Shown here piece by piece: positions 22,715-33,039 of a stretch of 64,000 nt of DNA. The position numbers and the translations under genes are program-made. Below the pieces are notes generated by a model. The model was not told the origin of the DNA and made no database searches. It saw nothing but the letters and a program-made list of their open reading frames with translations. The DNA comes from Conchocele bisecta (taxonomy: Eukaryota; Mollusca; Bivalvia; Lucinida; Thyasiridae): contig JAQRGA010000174.1 in the NCBI GenBank assembly GCA_029237695.1, positions 55,853-119,852 of the forward strand, read 5' to 3'. Position 1 is the first letter of the stretch, and every line of letters begins with the position of its first letter.

Positions 22715-23000
22715 TGTCACAGTGCAGTAGAGGACCATTGGAGCAATGCATATGTGAAATGTGAAGCAGATCCGAGCAAGGAAACAGAAATTATAAGCGA
22801 TTTACCCAGCGTTAAGGTTTCGAACGCACCAAGTATGTGACCTTGACCCTGGGCTTAGCGGGGGCGGGACGAATGTAGATTTATCACAGGGCAGGGCGAT
22901 CGATGACCATTGGAGCAATGCGTGGGTGAAATGTGAAGCAGATCCGAGCAAGGAAACAGAAATTATAAGCCATTTACCCAGCGTTAAGGTTTCGGGACGT
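22715..23000. repeat. Two tandem units related to the 168-bp AGGTCA array
   Basis: The words AGGACCATTGGAGCAATGC, GTGAAATGTGAAGCAGATCC and GGAAACAGAAATTATAAGC occur twice, about 180 bp apart. They align with the units at 59040-61340, which include TGACCTTGACC. Confidence 0.7.
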
Positions 23001-23009
23001 ACGTACGCC

Positions 23010-23086
23010 GGCAACACTATATGCCCCCCTCACCATTCGGTGGCGGGGGCATAAAAACACATGTCCCCTGCGGGGCTCCGTAGCCG
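23010..23086 (+). repeat. Element end: terminal hairpin plus A-run, next to a CCCCTGCGGGG end
   Basis: TATGCCCCC and GGGGGCATA form a hairpin followed by AAAAAC. Directly after it is ACATGTCCCCTGCGGGGCTCC, which equals the terminal sequence of the 21-bp fold-back at 38456-38975. Confidence 0.6.
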
Positions 23087-23428
23087 TAAGACCCCCAATC
23101 AATAAAATCATTTACCTACAATGGTTTGTATATGTCCATGGGAACATACACATGCAAACACGACTCACAGGCGAGGGGCACCAGGAAAGTCCTTTAATTA
23201 CTTTTGGACTATACAATCGATTCACCGCTCAAATAACATACCGTGTACTATTATTATAACGGGTAGAGGTGTACCGCTTTGAGCTGGCGCGTTATTATTG
23301 TAAATATTATTGTAAACACGTGCTATTTTTAAATAGTTTACGTCATATGTTGTAGACATGGTATTTGTATACCAGCGCAAACGCATTAACATTCGATAGA
23401 ATTGTTAATAATAGTAGGTAACATCGTT
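23087..23428. other. No feature recognised
   Basis: Unique-looking sequence with no supported ORF. Confidence 0.4.
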
Positions 23429-23500
23429 TAGTGCTCTATTGGGTAGATCTGCTGTTTGGTAATCGGACGGTCGTGAGTTCGAATCCTGCCAAAGGCATAC
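23429..23500 (+). mobile_element. tRNA-like head of a SINE
   Basis: Contains an A-box-like TGCTCTATTGGGTAG and a strong B box in GGTCGTGAGTTCGAATCC, spaced as in a tRNA, followed by TGCCAAAGGCAT. It lacks a clean acceptor stem and anticodon arm, so I read it as a polymerase III SINE head rather than a tRNA gene. The downstream extent is unclear. Confidence 0.55.
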
Positions 23501-24205
23501 ATTTTTCTCTCGCTTTTACTATTTTGGCACCAGAGGTAACGCACACATGCCGAAACAGTCGTGCATTTACTTTTACACAACATTATAAAACACTTCACTT
23601 TGAACATAATCATTGTGAAATGCATTCTGCACATTCGTGTGTTATAGTGAAAGTCCACCTCGACTCACTACAAATGCAAATATGTTACGGAGAACTCCAT
23701 GTCGAAAAATAAACTTCTCACTTCAGATAATAAACAAATAAATAAATAAACGTGGATGCATGTGGTTCATAATTACCATGTCAATTGTTGTTACATGTAA
23801 TAAAGATGCATTAAAAAGAAAAAGAAAACACAAAAACAATATTTAAAAATAAATATATATATATATATAATGGCCAAAGTGAGGATCGAACGCATGCAGT
23901 GCAAAATTAAAATCAAGTGTGTCACCGTTGGCCGCCAGTTTACCCACTGCTCCAGTATGAGAAACTGTTTTGTCAATCGCAATATATCGATCATGACTAT
24001 AGCGACGCGCCATAATAAACAGGGAAATACCTACAGGAATTCCATGTTTATTTATACACCAATGTTTATATAAACAAAGCATGTAAACAACGCCATGTCA
24101 GGCTGGTATACTTATAATTCTATTCATTGTCAATATAATACGTGTTCACCGTGGATAATGTACATCAAGTGTCGCTGTTATTTACAACCGCGTCTACCTG
24201 AATTC
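23501..24205. other. No gene; (AT)n run near 23855
   Basis: AT-rich with an A-rich stretch at 23815-23850 and a TA run just after. No supported ORF. Confidence 0.45.
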
Positions 24206-24740
24206 GTGGCTGTGACTGCAGAAATGGGGCTTATGGGTTTTGCGACCAGTGCAGATCCAGATCAGCCTGTGCATCCGCACAGTCTGATCAGGTTCTGCAC
24301 TGTTCGCAATTCGATTGATGAAACACCCGTCATGCTTCCAACAAACAATATAGATCAGTATCCGGCTACAGGAGTGTGATATTTAATCAGGGGCTACACA
24401 AATCCCATAATCCCCATTTCTCCAGTCAATCCTCTCACCCCTAAATACCTGGCATTGGCTGGTTCATGCTCATCCTTTGGACTAGTTCATTACTCACATG
24501 TGGCTGTGCCTGGAGTAATGGGGCGTCTGGTATTTGTGAGAGTCAGCCTTCTGAGCTTCTATCTAGCACTCATGAAGCTTGATATGGATGAAAACTGTAC
24601 GTCAGAAGCATTACAGGTGTTTCATTAACTGAATGGCGAACAGTGCATGCCCTGATCAGACTGCGCGGATGCGCAGGCTAATCTGGGGCTACACTGGTCG
24701 CAAAACACATAAGCACAATTTCTCCAGTCACATATACATA
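24206..24740. mobile_element. Fold-back family E, two copies
   Basis: The first copy runs from GTGGCTGTGACTGCAGAAAT through GATCAGCCTGTGCATCCGCA, CAGTCTGATCAGG to CCCCATTTCTCCAGTC (about 24206-24428). The second, about 24496-24736, carries GTGGCTGTGCCTGGAG and, inverted, GGCGAACAGTGCATGCCC and ATTTCTCCAGTCACAT. The core GATCAGCCTGTGCATCCG is itself palindromic with its partner CGCACAGTCTGATC. Confidence 0.75.
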
Positions 24741-25207
24741 ACGAGGAATAATTATTTTTAGAAATCTGAAAATACTGACAAACACTGTAGATATTGATGT
24801 TACGGCTCATTACGAACAGGATCACCTTGAATGATATACAGTGTTTGCAAATGTTAGCATTAATTCCTGTAGGTTTGAAGTGGTTAAAATCTCAGAAAAT
24901 TAGTACGGTGAAAAATTTGATGTATAGATAAAGCGCAGATACCACATACATAACATATTTTATTATATACCTACCCATGAAAAGTTATACGATGTAAATA
25001 AAAGTCATATGTTCTCATCGATGAAATAAACAACTTCCGGTGAAAATACGACTACTTCCGCTATCTATATTCATAACGCGTATCTGCAGTGCCGGACTAC
25101 AAATAGGCTGCAAATACACATTCACTAATGATTACCGTATACAGTCTAAAAAACTGATAATTTCCATGGAGCGGTTTATAATAAATACAATATTTATATT
25201 TTTGCAA

Positions 25208-25332
25208 CGAATATGACATATATGTTCATCTCGTGGTGTCAGTGAAATATCCATATTTCTCTCGTGCCTACGTGAAATATGGACATTTCATACCACTCGA
25301 TGAACATATAGTGTATGTCATATTCGTTACAA
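25208..25332. repeat. Fold-back hairpin
   Basis: CAACGAATATGACATATATG with TTCATCTCGTGGT and GAAATATCCATATTTC are answered by GAAATATGGACATTTC, ACCACTCGATGAACATAT and GTATGTCATATTCGTT. The arms are about 55 bp. Confidence 0.75.
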
Positions 25333-25368
25333 ACTATGAATATCCTCTATGTCTTCGAGTGGTATTAA

Positions 25369-25606
25369 CCCTTTGAACACGAAAGCCCGCTAAATCGGTT
25401 TATGCAAACAGTGCAGATCCAGATGAGCCGGCTCGTAACGAGCCGTCTCATCAGGATCTGCACTGTTTGAAAGTAATTTTCATATTTTTGAGAAAAACAA
25501 CTACCCCCTTTTTATTAATGGAATAGTCTGAAAATCATTTTGCGATGATTGGATTGATTGCAAAACGAACATGTCGCAGCCCATTCAGTTACTTAGGGTT
25601 GAAGGG
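25369..25606. mobile_element. TTAA-flanked miniature element
   Basis: TTAA at 25365-25368 and 25607-25610 flank ends CCCTTTGAACACG and GTTGAAGGG. Inside is a hairpin AACAGTGCAGATCCAGATGA / TCATCAGGATCTGCACTGTT. The right half resembles 42764-42956 in the opposite orientation. Confidence 0.7.
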
Positions 25607-25716
25607 TTAACAACCAAAATAAACATACGTTTGCCGGCGACATGCTCATAACTATTGCAGGTTCGATATCACTCGGAAACCTCGCACCTTTTCGTCACAA
25701 ATAATGACATGTGACT

Positions 25717-26230
25717 TATGGTATCTGCGACCCGTGTATATCCAGATCAGCCTGCGCATTCGCGCAGTCTGATCAGGTTCTGCACTGGTCTCCATTCAGT
25801 CAGCAAGGCCGTAACCATAGATAAATACCAGACGAGGCGAACCAAGTCCCGACATGATGGTCAGGGAGCATTCTCCCCGCCACCACCCCAGGGATTTGTT
25901 TAATTCTTGGCATAAAACAAATAATTTGCAAAATGCCGGCCTCGTCTGCCTCATCATGGTTATGGTACTGGTCAGGGAAACATCAGTCGTGCTTCTAATA
26001 GTGTATGTTCTTATAATTCCTCAAGACTGAGCAGTAAGACCCAGGGCGAGACTGGCCATATATCCCATACATATGCGCAGTCTGCAGTGATCAGATCAGA
26101 GTCTGCTGTTGTCACCATTCAGTCGGTGAAACATCAGTCCTGTTTCTAACAAAGTATGTTCTTATCATTCCTCAAGACTGACCTGGAAGACCCAGAGCAA
26201 GACTGGCCATATATCCCATAAGCCCCATTT
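25717..26230. repeat. Family E fragments and a local duplication
   Basis: CCAGATCAGCCTGCGCATTC with CGCGCAGTCTGATCAGG at about 25741-25780 is a family E core. Two copies of a unit with GTATGTTCTTAT, ATTCCTCAAGACTGA and CTGGCCATATATCCCAT lie at about 25995-26075 and 26140-26220. Confidence 0.6.
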
Positions 26231-26594
26231 ATCCACACATAAAACATAACTGTGTTTTAATCTTGGGTTTCACTGTAACTTATCTTAGATTGTAAATTGT
26301 CTGAGACACCACGGCAACCTAACGGATGTCTCATTTACAGAGATTTCATCATAGTATTAAAACTCAATTACTTTTGTTTCAAAATAACATGCATGTTATT
26401 CTCTTCATTTTTATTTGAAAAGGTTGCGTTAAATTTTGTGAATTTCAAAATGGGGGCTAAAATAGATTTTGTAAACGAGTTACAAAATTTTTTTTTTTTA
26501 AATTAAGTTATATCGCCATGGTTTGGTTTAAATGTCGTATACATTTTTCTCCTCATCCTCACCTCTTTTGGCTCATGTTAAATTTAGTAGGTTG
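26231..26594. other. No feature recognised
   Basis: AT-rich spacer; a T-run at about 26490-26500. Confidence 0.4.
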
Positions 26595-26790
26595 ACTTGA
26601 TTTGGTTTATTGGTATTTAATGGCCTATCAACAGCTAAGGTCATTTAATGCCGGGCCAAACGGTTCGATCCCGCATTTAACCTGCTGCATTGGGGGAAAT
26701 GGATCCCAAAATCAGTACTGAATATTGACATCAAAATAAATATATATTAATCCCTGAAATTCGAACAGTGGAAAACTGTAGGACTAGTTC
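26595..26790 (-). mobile_element. SINE fragment, 3' part, minus strand
   Basis: Inverted SINE tail: TTTATTGGTATTTAATGGCC, TATCAACAGCTAAGGTCATT, GCCGGGCCAAACG, CCCAAAATCAGTACTGAATA. The 5' half is missing. Confidence 0.75.
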
Positions 26791-27369
26791 GATGTACAAG
26801 ACTAAAGTTTATGGACGGACAGATGGCGCCACAACATAATATGTCCTGTTTTTTCAAACGGGCGTATACAATCGAGTACAAAAGAGCTCATCTGAACTCT
26901 AACCACACACAACACAGATCCAGCTCCCTGGTTTGAAGGTCAATCTCACAGCAGAGGTTATTTGACCTTGAACTTGGACAAGGGCAGCACGTCTGGGTGG
27001 GGAATGAAAATATGAATGATGGGTAATATGCACATAAAGTTTTATTTTCCGGATTTTATTATTATTTATCATAAAAGCAGATCGTGAATTGACTATTCGT
27101 GACCATTTGCCCCCAGTAGCAAATACCATCAATTATCCTGACATTCTCTATGATTTCTAAGTGTTTCCTATGAAAAAGAGCAACATATGCTGTCGGACTT
27201 ATTGCTCTTAAAATACAATGTAGATTTTAAAAAGGTTACGGGAGTGAATGCCATTGCACACCCTCCCGTACTCCCGCGCTCCGCTAGGTACACGAACGAT
27301 GATCGCTCGCTGGACCAAGGTTATTGCCTCAGTGTTTTTCAGGCTCTGGTTACGCCACTGCACTGGGTG
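26791..27369. other. No gene recognised
   Basis: Contains an isolated TTTGACCTTGAACTTGG word related to the AGGTCA repeats. No supported ORF. Confidence 0.4.
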
Positions 27370-30300
27370 GATAGCCATCAATGTGAGGAAGCTATTGATG
27401 ATGTTTGGTAAAGGATCCGACTAACGGATAAGGAGGTATTCAACATTTGGACGCATGTACAAAAATATCGACACAATGGTTAAGGTCACCAGGTGAAGGT
27501 TAAGGTCACCCGAATGACAGTGGGTGGATAGTCATCAATATGAGAAAGCTATTGATGAAATGTGGAAATGATCCGACTAACAAATAAAGAGATATGGGAA
27601 ATTTGGCTACGTTCAAAATTTACGTCCCAAATTGTTTACGACATCAACGACAACGCCGTAATTGTGATCACTATGTCTCACTTTCCACTATCGTGGGTGA
27701 GACAAAAATGCACGCGTCAATATCACTGAGTCACCTTAGTCATTCAAGTTATGGCAAATACTAGCAAATACCAATTTCTGCCAATTGGGACAATATACAA
27801 CCAGACAAAATGACTACTTACAGATATCCTTCTTCCAGTGAATATTTAACAATAACTACATATTTGGACTTCTCCGAGTATAACATAAGAAATTGGCTGA
27901 ACTGATGAATTACACTGAGAACACACACTGTTAGAGCGGGAAAAACATTGAACTAAACCCCGTCTGATTGGTCAGTACCGGCCAATCAGAACACGCATTA
28001 CAAAATAATGCCCTCAGGTTGATTATACATACCAGCCTATAAGTCACTAACAACTCGAGTCACACAACACAGAACCAATCTTGCAGAGATACGTCAAAGA
28101 GTGATAACTCTCTATGAGTTATACTATAATATATACAAATTGGAATATCTGGAATATTCCACCCTATCACAGGTCAAGATCACCTGAATGTCCCAGGATG
28201 GTTAGGTATCAATGTAAGCAAGCTATTGAACAAGTTTAGCAAAGATCCGATAAACGTAGTAGGCGATATGTGAAGTTTGGATGTACATGTATGTCCAAGT
28301 TTTGATGGACATGACCTATATTTCAAGGAATGTGTTTCAATGTCAACTGAATGATGCAGGATGGTTTGGTATCAATGTAAGGAAACTACTGATGAAGTTT
28401 GGTGAATGTGTGACGGATGTGACCTATATTTAAGACGAGGCAATCGCCGGGGAGTGTCTCACCCACTAACCGAGGCGATCGCCACCAAGGTTAATATCAT
28501 CAAGGTCACACAATGACACTGGGTGGATAGCCATCAAAGTCAGGAAGGAAGTTATTGGTGAAGTTTGGTAATGATCCAGTTAACGGACGTATATACAAAT
28601 TATTGACATAAAAGTCAAGGTCACCAAGGTGACGGTCAATGTTACCGGAATGATGATGGATGAATAGCTATGAATGTGAGGAAGATATTTATGAAATTTG
28701 GTAACAAGAATTCCGCCACGGAAGCTTAAAACACGAAAAAGGTCAAGGTTGAAGAAACATTTTGACATAAACAACAATGGCTAAGTGTTTCCACAACCAC
28801 GTGGAGATCAAAACGTCAAGGTCATGTTAATGGTGGCATGAGTGTGTTCCAAATGCTTACATGTATTAAGTGTCCAAGTATTGAAGGAAAAATGCGAAGG
28901 TACAAAAAGCCAATGTCATGTTAATAGCGGCATGAGGGCGTTCCGAACGATCATATGTATCAAGTGTCCAAATATTGAAGCAATCCATTAAGATTAAATA
29001 TTAAAGTTATATCATGAACCTGTACAAACTTAAAACAATGCCTAAGTGTTTCCGCAAAAATGTGCATATGAACAAATCGCAAGGTCATGTTAATGGCGGC
29101 ATGAGTGTGTTCCAAATGCTCACATATATCAAGTGTCCAAATATTGAAGCAATCCGATAAGTAAAATTAAATTTATGCCATGATGAAGAAGCTTGTACAA
29201 ACTTTTTGATGCAAAACAAATGGCTAAGTGTTTCCGCAAAAATGGGATGGTCATGTTAATGGCGACATGAGTGTGTTCCAGATGCTCACATGTATCAAGT
29301 GTCCAAATATTGAAGCAATCAATCGAGTAATATTAAACTAATACCATGATAACGAAGCTTGTACAAAAGTTTTGACATTTCGGACAACGACGACGATGAC
29401 AATGGATAAAGTAGCAAGTATAGTCGCGCCTTCTGCTAAAGCAGGCGCGACAAAAAATTGCTAAGTGTTTCAACAACCTTGTCATGGGCGTTGCCAGCTT
29501 TTCAGTAGGGGGGGGGGAGGGCAAAAAAGAATTGAGTATGCGAAGCAGGTGAGCTGCTAGGGGGAGTCCGGGGGCATGCTCCCCCATAAAAGGTTTGTAT
29601 TTGTAGCAGCAAAATGCTGCATTCTAGTGTATTTTTGGAGGTAATTTAAGCTCATTTTGTAAGGTATTTTAGGCAATTGATTCAACATACAGCAGGGCTC
29701 CAGATAAGGAATTAGTAATTGAGTATTTTCACTCCCATCATATCTGAAGCAATTGGGTATTTCAATATTTTAATTGGGTAAAATAAAATCACACTACTGC
29801 TTACACATCAACAGACAACAATTATTGAATAGTTTGCTTCGAAATGAAAACATGTCTTGGCATTTCCCTAGAATTGTCTCCTTGGAGACAATTCTAATGA
29901 AATACCAAGATGTGTTTTCATGGCAAATAAGAAAAATATGCTATATTTGTGGTCTGTTTATTGTTTTCTGTAGCATGATAAAGGTACCACATACATGTAT
30001 TTGTTATTGCTTTTTGATACTAGCTACTTGAAGTACTTCTGATTTCAATGGGGTTTTTGGCAATTTTAATTGGGTATTTACGCAAATACGCAGCTTATCT
30101 GGAGCTCTGATACAGATCAGTATTTGACATGAAAATCGTAAATTATGTCGACGGTAAAAGTAGACCTACCATGCACATGCATGTTAAAGTACCACAACCC
30201 ACCTCATACCACCCTTCGACACAAAATGGGCAAAACTGCACAAAATGGTCTCTGAAATGTCAACATCAACAAAAATATTTGTATGGGGGTCTCCTAACAG

Positions 30301-31470
30301 AACTAGTTTTCTCTCTGAAACTATAGTACCACAAACCACCTCAGACAGTTTATGCTCGGAAATAGTGTTCACACCCACCCCCTGACAACGCCTTTGCAAG
30401 TTGTGACGGTCACAAAGATAAAGGTCATGCTAATGGGGGCATGAGTGTGTTCCAATTGCTTACACGTAGAAAGTGTCCAAATATTGTTGCAATCCATCCA
30501 GTTACATTAATGTTATACGATGATGAAGAAGAAACTTGTATACATTTTTGACGCAAAAAGATGGCTAAGTGTTTCCGCAAACATGTGAAGGTAAAAAATG
30601 TCAAGGTCATGTTACTGGCGGCATGAGTGTAATATTAAAGGTATACCATCATGATGAAGCTTGTACAAACTATTTGACATTTCGACGACGACGGAAAAAG
30701 CGGCGACGCAGTTTAGGAGATATCGGTGAAGGTCACCAAGGTCAAGGTCAGTCGAATTACACTGGTAGATATCCATCAATGTGAAGAAGCTATTGATGAC
30801 GTTTGGAGATGATCCGACTAACGGATCCAGAGATATTCAACATGTGTATGTACACGAAGGTCAATGTTACCATGGTCACGGTCACCCCAAGGAGACATTT
30901 GGTGGATAGCCATCAATGTGATTAAGCTATTGATGAATTTTGGTAAAGGATCAGACTAACGGATAAGGAGGTATTCAGCCGTATGTACAAAATTGTAGAC
31001 ACAAATGTTAAGGTCACTAAGGTGAAGGTCAATGTCACCCGAATGACAGTGGGTGAATACCATCAATGTGAAAAAGATATTGATTAAAGTTGGTAATGAT
31101 CCGACTAACGGATCAAGAGATATAGGAAAGTTGGCTACATGCACGTCCAAAATTTACGTCAGGCAAATTTTAAGGTCACCACGGTGAATTCAAGGTCACC
31201 CGCATGATACTGTATGTATAGCTATTAATGTGAGGAAGCTATTGATGAAGTTTGGTAATGATCTGACTAACGGATCAAGAGATATATGGGAAATTGACCC
31301 CTCGCAATGGTTAAGGTCACCAAGGTGAAGGTCAATGTCATCCGAATGACACTGGATGGATAGATATCAATGTGAGGAATTTTACGTCCCAAATTGTTGA
31401 CGACACCGACACCGCCGACGCCGGAATTGTGACCGCTATGTCTCACTTTCCACCATCATGAGTGAGACAA
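27370..31470. repeat. Mosaic of AGGTCA-rich dispersed repeats
   Basis: Diverged units recur with the words GGTGGATAGCCATCAATGTG, AGGAAGCTATTGATGAAGTT, TGGTAATGATCCGACTAACG, AAGGTCACCAAGGTGAAGGT. A second unit type (28740-29330, 30420-30660) carries TGGCTAAGTGTTTCCGCAAA, GTCATGTTAATGGCGGCATG and CAAGTGTCCAAATATTGAAG. Sub-blocks end in hairpins at about 27688-27712, 29430-29456 and 31437-31470. The region holds no gene. The 6-bp-TSD element at 29693-30109 is inserted in it. Confidence 0.75.
29693..30109. mobile_element. Miniature element, family B, copy 1
   Basis: Ends CAGGGCTCCAGATAAGG and CTTATCTGGAGCTCTG, with the 6-bp duplication ATACAG at 29687-29692 and 30110-30115. The central hairpin is about 29846-29922, with apex GAATTGTCTCC / GGAGACAATTC. 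No ORF; it would depend on a transposase coded elsewhere. Confidence 0.85.
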
Positions 31471-31479
31471 CAAGTAGGT

Positions 31480-32660
31480 CCACTGTGGTTAGGTACCAAT
31501 GTAAGATAGCTACATATGAAGGTTAGCGAACATCCGAATAACATATACGAAGATATAGGGTGCATGTTAGGTATCAATGTATGGATGTTGCTGGTGACGT
31601 TTACCGAACATCCGACTAACATATACGGAGATACAGGGTGGTTAGGTACCAATGTATGGAAGTAGCTGGTGAAGTTTGGCGAACATCAGACTAACACATA
31701 CGGAGATATAGGGTGGTTACTTGTTAGGTATCAATGTATGGAAGTTGCTGGTTAAGTTTGGCGAACATCCGACTAACACATACGGAGATATAGGGTGGTT
31801 AGGTATCAATGTATGGAAGTTGCTGGTGAAGTTTGGCGAACATCCGACTAACACATACGGAGATATAGGGTGGTTAGGTACCAATGTATGGAAGTAGCTG
31901 GTGAAGTTTGGCGAACATCCGACTAACACATACGGAGATATAGGGTGGTTAGGTATCAATGTATGGAAGTTGCTGGTGAAGTTTGGCGAACATCCGACTA
32001 ACACATACGGAGATATAGGGTGGTTAGGTATCAAGGTATGGAAGTTGCTGGTGAAGTTTGGCGAACATCCGACTAACACATACGGAGATATAGGGTGGTT
32101 AGGTACCAAGGTATGGAAGTTGCTGGTGAAGTTTGGCGAACATCCGACTAACACATACGGAGATATAGGGTGGTTAGGTACCAATGTATGGAAGTTGCTG
32201 GTGACGTTTACCGAACATCCGACTAACATATACGGAGATATAGGGTGGTTAGGTACCAATGTATGGAAGTTGCTGGTGAAGTTTGGCGAACATCCGACTA
32301 ACATATACGGAGATATAAGGTGGTTAGGTACCAATGTATGGAAGTTGCTGGTGAAGTTTGGCGAACATCCGACTAACACATACGGAGATAAAGGGTGGTT
32401 AGGTACCAATGTATGGAAGTTGCTGGTGAAGTTTGGCGAACATCCGACTAACACATACGGAGATATAGGGTGGTTAGGTATCAATGTATGGAAGTAGCTG
32501 GTGAAGTTTGGCGAACATCCGACTAACACATACGGAGATATAGGGTGGTTAGGTATCAATGTATGGAAGTTGCTGGTCAAGTTTGGCGAACATCCGACTA
32601 ACACATACGGAGATATAGGGTGGTTAGGTACCAAGGTATGGAAGTTGCTGGTGAAATTTG
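31480..32660. repeat. 75-bp satellite array, about 16 units
   Basis: The anchor GGTTAGGTATCAATGTATGG recurs every 75 bp, for example 31799 and 31874. Units share TTTGGCGAACATCCGACTAA and CACATACGGAGATATAGGG. Because 75 is a multiple of three, long ORFs appear on both strands (305 codons minus, 198 plus) with a 25-residue repeat, but no coding function is supported. Early units (31480-31700) are more diverged than the centre. The array ends where the element at 32664 begins. Confidence 0.92.
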
Positions 32661-32663
32661 GCG

Positions 32664-32952
32664 ATAGAAAAGATCCACTGTTTTTAAGTTGAAATTATTT
32701 ATTGCATGGCTACGGCCGGTTTCAATAGCATCTTCAGGCGGCCATGACGTTGTCAATAGTTGACAAATATATTACGACCGGTTTCAATAACATCTTCAGG
32801 CGGCCATGACGTTGTCAATAGCAACATATATTGACAGTAGTATTATATCGTCAACTATTGACAACGTCATGGCCGCTTGAAGATGTTATTGAAACCAGTC
32901 GTGGCCATACAATAAAGAATTTCGACGTAAAACCAGTGCATCTTTTCTAGTG
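32664..32952. mobile_element. Penelope-like terminal sequence, inverted pair
   Basis: The two ends AGAAAAGATCCACTG and CAGTGCATCTTTTCT are inverted. Each arm contains TGAAGATG, a TATTGAAACC word and an AATAAA-type word. A directly repeated inner piece (CATCTTCAGGCGGCCATGAC) occurs at about 32730 and 32789. The outer part recurs at 37567-37620. The order CTGAAGA, GAAAC and an AATAAA-like tail recalls Penelope-like terminal repeats with decayed hammerhead motifs; this family call is tentative. Confidence 0.45.
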
Positions 32953-33039
32953 GAGGGGCACCTTGAAGAGAAGTGGCTTAAAAAGATTTCTGCTCAACAC
33001 AAGAGAGCAAAAACAACGACTATGCTAGATTGATACATC

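Noticed and set aside
31717..32634. 305-codon minus-strand ORF with a 25-residue repeat, and a 198-codon plus-strand ORF over the same bases
   Set aside because: Both arise because the satellite period is 75 bp and lacks stops in those frames. There is no start context, domain or flanking gene structure.
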